From positions 62,001-126,000 of the forward strand of contig JAIRVR010000017.1 in NCBI GenBank assembly GCA_031253795.1: a DNA stretch of 64,000 nucleotides. Reading direction: 5' to 3'. Each line of letters starts with the position of its first letter. Within the stretch, counting starts at the first letter, position 1. This stretch comes from Burkholderiaceae bacterium (GTDB lineage Bacteria; Pseudomonadota; Gammaproteobacteria; Burkholderiales; Burkholderiaceae_C). Below, piece by piece: positions 25,948 through 33,698 of the stretch. Under the pieces are notes generated by a model that was not told where the DNA came from, ran no database searches, and saw only the letters and a program-made list of their open reading frames with translations. A program made the position numbers and the translations under genes.

Positions 25948-26760
25948 ATGGAAACACTGCACAGTCCGCTGGAACTTGCCGGCCCCCTGCCGGTGGCGGC
26001 GCCCTCGGGGCGGCTGCGGGGACGGGTCTGCCTGGTGGTGGGCGCCACCAGCGGCATAGGCCGTGCCACGGCCCTGCGCATGGCCGAGGAGGGGGCCGCG
26101 GCCGTGGTGGCCACGGGGCGGCGCGAGGCCCTGGGCCTGTCGCTGGAGCGCGAAATCCGCCACAGGGGGGCCGAAGCCCTGTTCCTGGCCTGCGACGCGG
26201 CGCGGCCGCAGGACATGGAGGCCGCGCTGCATCGTGCCGTGGCGCGCTTCGGCCGGCTGGACGCGGCCTTCAACAATGCGGGCTTCCAGGAACGGCGCGC
26301 CGCCCTGGCCGATCAGGACGACGCGGCCTATGCCCGGGTCTTCGACACCAATGTGCGCGCGGTCTTCCACGCCATGCGCCATGAACTGGCGGCCATGCTG
26401 GCTGGCGGCGGCGGCTGCATCGTGAACAACACCAGCGTCAGCGGCATGCGCAATCCCAACCCGGGCCTGTCCCTGTATGGCGCCTCCAAGGCGGCCTGCC
26501 TGTCGCTGACGCGCGCCGCCGCCATGGAGTACGCGCCGCGCGGCATACGCATCAATGCCGTCGCGCCGGGCCGCGTGGTCACGGACATGATGCTGGGCTC
26601 GGGCATTGCCGATATGCGCGCCGTGGCGGCGGCCCTGCCGCTGCGGCGCATGGGCCATCCGCAGGAAGTGGCCGCGGCCGTGGTCTGGCTGATGTCGGAC
26701 GAGGCGGCCTATGTGGTGGGCCATTGCCTGGTGGCCGATGGCGGCTTCATGGCGTCCTGA
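25948..26760 (+). CDS. Short-chain dehydrogenase/reductase
   Basis: A 270-residue classical SDR. The cofactor motif is VGATSGIGRA, the structural NNAG is present, and the catalytic Tyr-Lys are in SLYGASKAA with the upstream Ser in NNTSVSG. It ends in the usual GHCLVADGGFMAS. The ATG at 25948 follows GAAGGAG. It sits behind its own operator-like palindrome 61 bases after the CocE-type hydrolase, so it may be separately controlled. The first 27 residues (METLHSPLELAGPLPV...) extend beyond the usual fold. Substrate unknown. Confidence 0.88.
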   Translation: METLHSPLELAGPLPVAAPSGRLRGRVCLVVGATSGIGRATALRMAEEGAAAVVATGRREALGLSLEREIRHRGAEALFLACDAARPQDMEAALHRAVARFGRLDAAFNNAGFQERRAALADQDDAAYARVFDTNVRAVFHAMRHELAAMLAGGGGCIVNNTSVSGMRNPNPGLSLYGASKAACLSLTRAAAMEYAPRGIRINAVAPGRVVTDMMLGSGIADMRAVAAALPLRRMGHPQEVAAAVVWLMSDEAAYVVGHCLVADGGFMAS

Positions 26761-26810
26761 AACCGGAAGCCATGGCGGCGAAGTGAGCACTACGGGGTTT
26801 GTTATGATGA

Positions 26811-26826
26811 CTGTATAAAGATACAG
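26811..26826 (+). promoter_or_regulatory. LexA (SOS) box
   Basis: CTGTATAAAGATACAG matches the LexA consensus CTGT-N8-ACAG perfectly in both outer tetrads, with the AT-rich core expected. It lies 36-51 bases before the start of the FAN1-type nuclease gene, overlapping a plausible promoter (TATGAT at 26803). It predicts damage-induced expression of the nuclease-helicase pair. Confidence 0.82.
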
Positions 26827-26861
26827 TTTCCGGGCGGCTGGCTGTCCGCTCCGCGTGGTCC

Positions 26862-28535
26862 ATGCTTGCCCCCCATCGCTTTTACTACCTGCACAACTTC
26901 CAGCGCGCCCTGGACTGGATCGCCGAGCGCTACGGGGACTTGCTGGATGCATCCGAGCAGGATTTCCTGGCGCAGTTCTGCGGGCTGCCCCAGGCTTCGC
27001 GCGCGCTGATGGTGCGCCTGCTGATGCGGCGCGGCCCCTGGTTTCGCGCGGGCAAGCTGGTCTATGAGGAAATCCCCGATATCGGGGACGCGGCCGCACC
27101 GCTGCTGGCCCTGGGCTGGCTCGATGCCGACCATCCCATGGCGCTGGAGGAGCTGTTCGCCCTGCACACCAAGCCCGAGCTGCTGCAGATTTTCTCCCCG
27201 GCGGCCGGGGGCCTGCATGCCGGCATGCGCAAGCCCGAAATGCTGCAGGCCCTGCAGCCCGCGCAGGGCCTGGCCCGGACCTATGGCCAATGGCATCCGC
27301 AGTCCGGCGAGGCCGCCTGGCGCGTGATGGTGGGCGGGCTGGGCGAGCGCCTGCGGCTGATGTTCTTCGGCAACCTCCACCAGGACTGGTCGGAGTTCGT
27401 GCTCGCCGATCTGGGTGTGTTCCAGTACGAGCGCGTGGCCTTCGACGCCGGCTCGCGTGCCTTCCAGTCGCGCGCCGATGTGGACGGCTACCTGGCCCTG
27501 CAGGCCAGCCGCGCCGCACTCGAGGAGGGCTCGGACATGGCCGCGCTGCTGGAACAGGTGGCGGGCCAGGCCAGCGCCAATCCCTGGCTGGAGCAGCGCC
27601 GCGCCAAGCTGCTGCTGCGCCTGGGCCAGGCCTGCGAGCGCGCCCAGGACTGGCCGCTGGCCGAAAAGGCCTATGCCCTGAGCGCCTACCCGGGCGCGCG
27701 CCATCGGCGCATGCGCGTGTACGAGCGCATGCAGCGCTTCGGCGATGCCATGGCCCTGGCTCAGGCGGCCCAGGCCCAGCCCGAAAGCGACGAGGAGTTG
27801 CAGCGCGTGGCGCGCATGCTGCCGCGGCTGCGACGCAGCCTCGGCCAGGGCGGCGGCGTGCGCACCGCCAGCCTGGCGCCCGCCGTGGCGCGCATGCGCA
27901 ACGACCTGGAGCTGGAGGCACCTGCCGATGGCCGCAGCGTGGAGTACGCGCTGCGCGACCACTGGCACAGCGAGGAGGCCCCGGTGTTCTACGTGGAGAA
28001 CGCCCTGGTCAACTCCCTGTTCGGCCTGCTGTGCTGGCCGGCGCTTTTCGCGCCTCTGCCCGGCGCCTTCTTCCACCCTTTCCAGAGCGGGCCGGCCGAT
28101 CTGGGTGCGCCCGATTTCGTGCGGCGCCGCGCCGATCTGTTCGGTGCCTGCCTGGCGGCCCTGGACGACGGCAGCTACCGTGCCGTCATCCGGCAGCGCT
28201 TTGCGGACAAGCAGGGCCTGCAGTCGCCCTTCGTGTTCTGGGGCGTGCTGGGCGTGCCCCTGCTGGACCTGGCCCTGGACTGCATGCCGGCGCAGCACCT
28301 GCGCCTGCTTTTCGCGCGGCTGCTGAGCGACCCCCAGGCCAACCGCACGGGATTTCCGGACCTGGTGCGCTTCTGGCCCGCTCAGCGGCGCTATGAACTG
28401 GTCGAGGCCAAGGCGCCCGGCGACAAGCTGCAGGACAACCAGATCCGCTGGCTGCAGTACTGCGCCGAACACGGCATACCCGTCAGCGTCTGCCATGTGC
28501 AGTGGCGCCAGCCGCCGGGCGGAGAGACCGCGTGA
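26862..28535 (+). CDS. FAN1-type VRR-NUC structure-specific nuclease
   Basis: A 557-residue homologue of bacterial FAN1. It opens with FYYLHNFQRALDWIAERYGD and a DNA-binding SAP-like region containing LMRRGPWFRAGKLVYEEI, then an alpha-helical TPR-like middle. The C-terminal VRR-NUC nuclease domain has the PD-(D/E)XK elements FPDLVRF (D about 500), LVEAK (E515, K517) and DNQIRWL. FAN1 enzymes cleave flapped DNA and help unhook interstrand crosslinks. A LexA box lies directly upstream, and the helicase gene starts within its stop codon (GTGA). All catalytic residues look present. Confidence 0.9.
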   Translation: MLAPHRFYYLHNFQRALDWIAERYGDLLDASEQDFLAQFCGLPQASRALMVRLLMRRGPWFRAGKLVYEEIPDIGDAAAPLLALGWLDADHPMALEELFALHTKPELLQIFSPAAGGLHAGMRKPEMLQALQPAQGLARTYGQWHPQSGEAAWRVMVGGLGERLRLMFFGNLHQDWSEFVLADLGVFQYERVAFDAGSRAFQSRADVDGYLALQASRAALEEGSDMAALLEQVAGQASANPWLEQRRAKLLLRLGQACERAQDWPLAEKAYALSAYPGARHRRMRVYERMQRFGDAMALAQAAQAQPESDEELQRVARMLPRLRRSLGQGGGVRTASLAPAVARMRNDLELEAPADGRSVEYALRDHWHSEEAPVFYVENALVNSLFGLLCWPALFAPLPGAFFHPFQSGPADLGAPDFVRRRADLFGACLAALDDGSYRAVIRQRFADKQGLQSPFVFWGVLGVPLLDLALDCMPAQHLRLLFARLLSDPQANRTGFPDLVRFWPAQRRYELVEAKAPGDKLQDNQIRWLQYCAEHGIPVSVCHVQWRQPPGGETA

Positions 28536-30835
28536 GCTACACCGTGGCCGTACGCGCCCTGTGCGAGTTCACCGCGCGCGCCGGCGACCTGGACCTGCGC
28601 TTCACGCCCGCGCCCAGCGCGCTCGAAGGCATGGCCGGCCACGCCCTGGTGCAGTCGCGCCGCGGACCGCACTACGAGGCCGAGATCAGCCTCTCGGGCT
28701 GCCACGAGGACCTGGTGGTGCGCGGCCGCGCCGATGGCTTCGACGCCCAGGCCGGCCAGCTGGAGGAAATCAAGACCTACCGGGGCCAGATCGAGGGCGT
28801 GCGGCCCCACCACCGCGCCCTGCACTGGGCCCAGGCGCGCATCTACGGCCACCTGCTGTGCCAGGCGCGCGGGCTGGAGCGGCTGAAGCTGGCTCTGGTG
28901 TATTTCAACGTGGGCACGCAGGAGGAAAGCCTGCTCGTGGAGGAGCAGACGGCCCAGGCGCTGGACGCCTTCTTCACCCTGCAGTGCCAGCGCTTTCTGG
29001 CCTGGGCACGCGGCGAGGCCGGGCACCGCGGCGCGCGCGACGCCGCGCTGCGCGCACTGCGCTTTCCCATGGAGCGCTTTCGCGCGGGCCAGCGCGCGCT
29101 GGCCGTGGCCGTCTACCGCAGCGCCTGCGCGCCGCAGGGCGGCCAGTGCCTGATGGCCCAGGCGCCCACGGGCATCGGCAAGACGCTGGGGACGGTCTTT
29201 CCCCTGCTCAAGGCCATGCCGGACCAGGGGCTGGACAAGCTGTTCTTCCTCACGGCCAAGGGCACGGGCCACGGCCTGGCGCTGCAGGCCCTGGCCACCA
29301 TCGGCCGGCAACTGGACGGCCAGGCGCCCGCGGGCCGCTTGCGCGTGCTCGACGTGCTGGCGCGCGACAAGGCCTGCGAGCATCCCGACAAGGCCTGCCA
29401 CGGCGAATCCTGCCCGCTGGCGCGCGGATTTTTCGACCGCCTGCCGGCCGCGCGCGCCGCGGCCGTGGAGCTGGCCGGGCCCTGGGACCCGCCGACCCTG
29501 CGCAGCCTGGCCCTGGCCCATGGCATCTGCCCCTATTACCTGGCCCAGGAGCTGGTGCGCTGGAGCGACGTGGTCGTGGCCGACTACCACTACTTCTACG
29601 ATGGTGCGGCCATGCTGCATGCGCTGACCCAGGCCCAGCAGTGGAAGGTGGCCGTGCTGGTGGACGAGGCCCACAACCTGGTGGAACGTGCGCGCCGCAT
29701 GTACACGGCCGAGCTGTCTCCGTTCTCGCTGGCGGGCGCGCGCGGCCAGGCCACGGGCGCCGTGCAAAAGGCCCTGGAACGGCTGCAGCGCAGCTGGAAC
29801 GCGCTGAACAGGGAGCAGGCAGGGGACTACCGGGCCTGTGACCAGGTGCCAGCCCCCGTGCTGGGCGCCGTGCAGCGCGCCGTGGGTGCCATCGCGGATG
29901 CCCATGCCGACCGACCCATGCTGCCCGGCGATCCGGTGCTGGATTTCTACCGCGAGGCCTTGCAGTTCATGGCCCTGGCCGAGCAGTTCGGCGGCCATGC
30001 CCTGTTCGATGTGCAGCGCCTGCCCGCGCGCGCGGGCTCGCGCAGGGCGCCACCTTCCCAGCTGTGCATACGCAATGTCGTGCCTGCGCCCCACCTGGTC
30101 GCGCGCCATGCGGCGGCCCATGCCACGGTGCTGTTCTCCGGCACGCTGGGCCCCGCGCACTTTTACCGTGACATGCTGGGACTGCCAGGGGACACGCGCT
30201 GGATGGAGGCGGAATCGCCCTTCCAGGCCGAGCAGCTGTCCGTGCAGGTGGCCGGCCATATCTCCACGCGCTGGCGCGACCGCGAGCGATCGCTGCAGCC
30301 CATCGCCGACCTGGTGGCTGCGCAATACGCGCGCCAGCCCGGCAACTACCTGTGCTTTTTCAGCAGTTTCGATTACCTGCAGCGCGTGGCCGAATGCCTG
30401 CAGCGCAGCCATCCCGAACTGCCGTTGTGGCAGCAGACGCCGGCCATGGACGAGGCCGGGCGTTCGGCCTTCCTGGAGCGCTTCACCGACCAGGGCCAGG
30501 GCCTGGGGTTCGCCGTGCTGGGAGGGGCGTTCTCCGAGGGGGTGGATCTGCCGGGCAGGCGCCTGATCGGCGCCTTCGTGGCCACCCTGGGCCTGCCCCA
30601 GGTCAACCCCGTCAACGAACAGATGAAGCAGGCCATGGACCGCCATTTCGGTGCGGACAAGGGCTATGACTACGCCTATCTTTATCCGGGCCTGCGCAAG
30701 GTGGTGCAGGCCGCGGGGCGCGTGATCCGCAGCGAACAGGACCGCGGCGTGGTCTACCTGATCGACGACCGCTTCCGCCGTGCCGAGGTGCGGGCGCTGC
30801 TGCCGGGCTGGTGGCAGCTGGGGGCGGCGCGCTGA
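28532..30835 (+). CDS. XPD/DinG-like Fe-S helicase with N-terminal PD-(D/E)XK nuclease domain
   Basis: A 767-residue superfamily 2 helicase. Residues 1-110 form a Cas4/RecB-like domain with GRADGF (D68) and LEEIKT (E79, K81). The helicase core follows: Walker A APTGIGKT (211-218), four cysteines for a [4Fe-4S] cluster (C282, C289, C294, C333), the DEAH box (378-381), and the C-terminal motif VVQAAGRVIRSEQDRG. It should unwind DNA 5' to 3'. It starts at GTG 28532, overlapping the FAN1 stop, so both proteins are translated as a coupled unit under the LexA box. A joint role in replication-fork or crosslink repair is likely. Confidence 0.9.
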   Translation: MSYTVAVRALCEFTARAGDLDLRFTPAPSALEGMAGHALVQSRRGPHYEAEISLSGCHEDLVVRGRADGFDAQAGQLEEIKTYRGQIEGVRPHHRALHWAQARIYGHLLCQARGLERLKLALVYFNVGTQEESLLVEEQTAQALDAFFTLQCQRFLAWARGEAGHRGARDAALRALRFPMERFRAGQRALAVAVYRSACAPQGGQCLMAQAPTGIGKTLGTVFPLLKAMPDQGLDKLFFLTAKGTGHGLALQALATIGRQLDGQAPAGRLRVLDVLARDKACEHPDKACHGESCPLARGFFDRLPAARAAAVELAGPWDPPTLRSLALAHGICPYYLAQELVRWSDVVVADYHYFYDGAAMLHALTQAQQWKVAVLVDEAHNLVERARRMYTAELSPFSLAGARGQATGAVQKALERLQRSWNALNREQAGDYRACDQVPAPVLGAVQRAVGAIADAHADRPMLPGDPVLDFYREALQFMALAEQFGGHALFDVQRLPARAGSRRAPPSQLCIRNVVPAPHLVARHAAAHATVLFSGTLGPAHFYRDMLGLPGDTRWMEAESPFQAEQLSVQVAGHISTRWRDRERSLQPIADLVAAQYARQPGNYLCFFSSFDYLQRVAECLQRSHPELPLWQQTPAMDEAGRSAFLERFTDQGQGLGFAVLGGAFSEGVDLPGRRLIGAFVATLGLPQVNPVNEQMKQAMDRHFGADKGYDYAYLYPGLRKVVQAAGRVIRSEQDRGVVYLIDDRFRRAEVRALLPGWWQLGAAR

Positions 30836-30909
30836 GGCCGCGATTCCGCACGGCCGCGTAGGGGCAAGAGCGCAGGGTGCCGCACCGGGCTTGCTTATGC
30901 TCGCGGGCC

Positions 30910-31596
30910 ATGGAAATGCCTTGGAACCGTTCCGGCCTGCGCTGGCCGCTGGCCGCCGCCGCCCTGCTGGCCGGCGCGACCGTGTTCGCAGGCTCGCATG
31001 AAACCCTGGCGGAGCTGACGGTGGCGCCCACCCAGGCCCAGACCGTGCTGCCCGCGGTCAGCCAGGGAACGCCGCCCGTTTACCCGGCCGAGGCACGCCA
31101 GGCGGGCCTGCAGGGCAGGGTGCTGGTGCGGGCGCTGGTGGACAGCCAGGGCCGGGTCATGCAGACCGAGCTGCGCCAGTCCAGCGGCCATGCCGTGCTG
31201 GACCAGGCGGCCATGGACACGGTGCGGGGCTGGCGCTTCACGCCGGGCACCCGCCACGGCGTGGCCGAGTCCATGTGGGCCATGGTTCCCATCCGCTTTT
31301 CGCTGGACGGCAAGGTCGCGCCCGCCGTCCAGCGCACGCGCGCCCCGTTCTATCCGCCCGAGGCGCGGCAGCTGGGCCAGCAGGGCCGGGTGGTGGTCCG
31401 CGTCCTGGTCGACGAACAGGGCAAGGTGGCCGAGGCCGTGGTCAAGGAGTCCAGCGGCCATCCGCTGCTGGACCAGGCCGCACTGGCCGCGGCCCGGGGA
31501 TGGAGCTTCACGCCGGGCCGGCGCCATGGCATGCCCGAAGCCATGTGGGCCCGCGTGCCCATCCATTTCACGCTGGACCCCAAGGCCGGTCGCTGA
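30910..31596 (+). CDS. Exported protein with two tandem TonB C-terminal domains
   Basis: A 228-residue protein with an N-terminal hydrophobic segment (RWPLAAAALLAGATVFAG), which is a signal anchor or signal peptide. Two copies of the TonB_C fold follow: residues about 62-143 (PPVYPAEARQAGLQGRVLVR to MVPIRFSL) and 146-226 (APFYPPEARQLGQQGRVVVR to RVPIHFTL). The two repeats are nearly parallel. No long Pro-rich periplasm-spanning linker is visible, so it may not be a conventional TonB; it could bind peptidoglycan or a receptor TonB box in another setting. The start at 30910 (MEMPWNRSG) is the last ATG before the hydrophobic segment. Confidence 0.75.
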   Translation: MEMPWNRSGLRWPLAAAALLAGATVFAGSHETLAELTVAPTQAQTVLPAVSQGTPPVYPAEARQAGLQGRVLVRALVDSQGRVMQTELRQSSGHAVLDQAAMDTVRGWRFTPGTRHGVAESMWAMVPIRFSLDGKVAPAVQRTRAPFYPPEARQLGQQGRVVVRVLVDEQGKVAEAVVKESSGHPLLDQAALAAARGWSFTPGRRHGMPEAMWARVPIHFTLDPKAGR

Positions 31597-31749
31597 AGCC
31601 GGGGCCAGGTGGTCCGGGTGCAGGCATTGCACCCTTTTCGTTTGGAAACTAGTATTCACAGAATTTGACAAATGCTGCCGATGGCGTCGGCACGCATCTG
31701 GCGGCCGGCTCGTTGCGCCAGTCCTGTCCATCCAAAGAGAGGGAAGTCC

Positions 31750-32667
31750 ATGAAGAAGACGGTTCTCAACAGTCTGCTGCTGCTGTGCCTGCCCACGGCG
31801 ACCATGGGTACGGCATGGGCCGCCGATATCGTCCTCACTCCGCCGGCGGGCGGCGGCGTGCTCATCAATTCGGGCACGGGCAGTCCCGCCTTGCGCGTGG
31901 GGCCCACCGGCAGCGTGGACCTGCCCGGCCTGCCGGCCACGGCGGCCTCGCTGACCAGCCCCGTCTGCCATGACGCAGCGGGTGCGCTGGGCCGCTGCGA
32001 CCCGGCCTCGGTGGGCATGGGGCCCACCGGGCCTGCGGGTCCAGCTGGCGCGACTGGTGCCACGGGTGCGACGGGTACCGCGGGCACGGCCGGTCCGGCA
32101 GGTGCCGCAGGCCCGACCGGTGCCACGGGCGCCACCGGCCCCGAAGGACAGCCGGGCGTGGCGGGGCCGACGGGTGCCACCGGTGCCACAGGCAGCATGC
32201 CGCCCGACCAGGGTTTTTCCGCCACCGTGGCGGGAAGCGACCTGTTTTCCGCCTCGGCGCCGCTGGGAGGCTGGTCGGCTGGAACCCCTTTTGATGCGTC
32301 CCCCAACTTCAATGCGATCACCGGAACCTTCACGGTGCCCCAGAACGGTGTCTACAGGATCAGCGGAGCGATCCAATTTGCCTTGAGCAATGCAGTCAAC
32401 ATCAGCCTGGGGGCCGGGGTCAATCCCGCGGTCGAGATGCGCCGCAATGGCAACGCCGCACTGACCTTGGCCAGGTTGCCCATTCTCAATGTCAATATCG
32501 CCTTGGTTCTGACCCTGCGCGCGCCGCTGGCCAGCGCCACCGTTCCGCTGGATGCCGAGGTGCGTCTGGATGCCGGCGACACGGTCAGTCTTTACTACAA
32601 CGCCAGTGGCTTTTCGCAGAACCTGGCCTTCACGGGCAGCACCTGGGCCATCCGCCTGATCCGCTGA
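31750..32667 (+). CDS. Exported collagen-like protein with C1q-like C-terminal domain
   Basis: A 305-residue protein with a clear signal peptide ending in AWAAD. A short N-terminal region carries two cysteines (VCHDAAGALGRC). Next come about 19 uninterrupted Gly-X-Y triplets (DNA 32020-32190), rich in GAT, GPT and GPA, so it should form a collagen triple helix. The C-terminal 130 residues (NFNAITGTFTVPQNGVYRIS to TVSLYYNASGFSQN) look like the C1q/TNF jelly roll that trimerises such helices. Surface or secreted adhesin or matrix protein is the likely role. It contains no hydroxylation machinery nearby. AGAGGGAAG precedes the ATG. Confidence 0.85.
   Translation: MKKTVLNSLLLLCLPTATMGTAWAADIVLTPPAGGGVLINSGTGSPALRVGPTGSVDLPGLPATAASLTSPVCHDAAGALGRCDPASVGMGPTGPAGPAGATGATGATGTAGTAGPAGAAGPTGATGATGPEGQPGVAGPTGATGATGSMPPDQGFSATVAGSDLFSASAPLGGWSAGTPFDASPNFNAITGTFTVPQNGVYRISGAIQFALSNAVNISLGAGVNPAVEMRRNGNAALTLARLPILNVNIALVLTLRAPLASATVPLDAEVRLDAGDTVSLYYNASGFSQNLAFTGSTWAIRLIR
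32020..32190 (+). repeat. Collagen-coding Gly-X-Y triplet repeat
   Basis: Nineteen consecutive GGN-NNN-NNN codon triplets in frame, dominated by GGTGCCACG/GGCGCCACC (Gly-Ala-Thr) and GGNCCNACC or GCN forms. Synonymous codons vary between units, so the array is a diverged coding repeat with limited potential for slippage. Confidence 0.85.
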
Positions 32668-32717
32668 AGCCCATGGGCCAGGCCCGGCCGGCTTGCGACC
32701 TGCCACAATCGCCGTCC

Positions 32718-33605
32718 ATGTCGCGCCGCATCGATCCCTACAGCGTCCGCCTGTTCATCGCCGCCGCCAGGGCCGGCTCCATGGTGCGCGCGGCCGAGCA
32801 GGAGCATATCGCGCCCTCGGCCCTGGGCCGCCGGTTGGCCGATCTCGAACATGCCTTCGGCACGCCCCTGCTGATCCGCTCGCCGCGCGGCGTCGTGCCC
32901 ACCGAGGCGGGCCGCCTGGTGCTGGAGCGCGGCGAGCGCCTGGACGAGGCGCTGCAGGCCCTGGTGCGCGACGTGCAGGACATGGATGGCGAGCTGCGCG
33001 GCACGGTCCGGCTGTACGCCAACATGTCGGCCGTGATCGGCTTTCTGCCCGAGCGCCTGCGCGTCTTCATGGCGCGCCACCCGGCCGTGCAGGTCTCGCT
33101 GCAGGAGCGCGACACGCGCGAGGTGGTGCGTGCCTGCCTGGACGACCTGGCCGATGTGGGCGTGGGCGTGGCCATGCCCCTGCCGGCCGGCCTGGACAGC
33201 TGGGCCTTCGCCGATGACCCGCTGCAGGTGGTCCTGCCCAGGGGTCATGCGCTGGCGCGGCGCAAGGGCCTGGGCTTTGCGCAGGTGCTGGAGCATCCAT
33301 GGATCGGCGTGAACCCCGGCGGCGCCCTGGACCGCAGCCTGCACGAGCGCGCCGCCGCCCTGGGCCGGCCGCTCTCGGCCACGGTGTCGGTGGGCAGCTT
33401 CGATGCGGTCTGCCGCATGGTCGAGGCCGGCCTGGGCATTGCCGTCGTGCCGCGCAGCGCGGCCGCGGCCTATGCGGGCAGCCCGCGCTTTGCGCGCGTG
33501 CCGCTGGACGAGCCATGGGCCGCACGCCAGCTCAGCGTATTCGCGCTGCGCAAGCTGCCCCGGCCGCGTGCCGTGGCGGCCTTGATCGCCATGCTGCAGG
33601 CCTGA
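32718..33605 (+). CDS. LysR-family transcriptional regulator
   Basis: A 295-residue LysR protein (MSRRIDPYSVRLFIAAARAG). The HTH includes GSMVRAAEQEHIAPSALGRR. This subgroup has Ala-Pro-Ser-Ala-Leu-Gly-Arg-Arg in the recognition helix, as in regulators of Bug/tricarboxylate-type catabolic loci. It lies 93 bases upstream of the aconitase-family gene on the same strand and probably activates the run through 37283. Its start at 32718 is standard for the family. Confidence 0.9.
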   Translation: MSRRIDPYSVRLFIAAARAGSMVRAAEQEHIAPSALGRRLADLEHAFGTPLLIRSPRGVVPTEAGRLVLERGERLDEALQALVRDVQDMDGELRGTVRLYANMSAVIGFLPERLRVFMARHPAVQVSLQERDTREVVRACLDDLADVGVGVAMPLPAGLDSWAFADDPLQVVLPRGHALARRKGLGFAQVLEHPWIGVNPGGALDRSLHERAAALGRPLSATVSVGSFDAVCRMVEAGLGIAVVPRSAAAAYAGSPRFARVPLDEPWAARQLSVFALRKLPRPRAVAALIAMLQA

Positions 33606-33698
33606 GGCCGGGGCCAGGGGTCGGGCTCTCGCATTTGGCGCGACCCCGTCCGCCGCAACAGCGCTTCGCACCAGGCGCCGCCCTGGCGAAGATGGGCC

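Noticed and set aside
26803-26862. Start of the FAN1 gene upstream at 26863 or in another frame
   Set aside because: ATG 26862 gives the conserved N-terminal FYYLHNFQRAL; the short frame beginning at 26855 has no family features.
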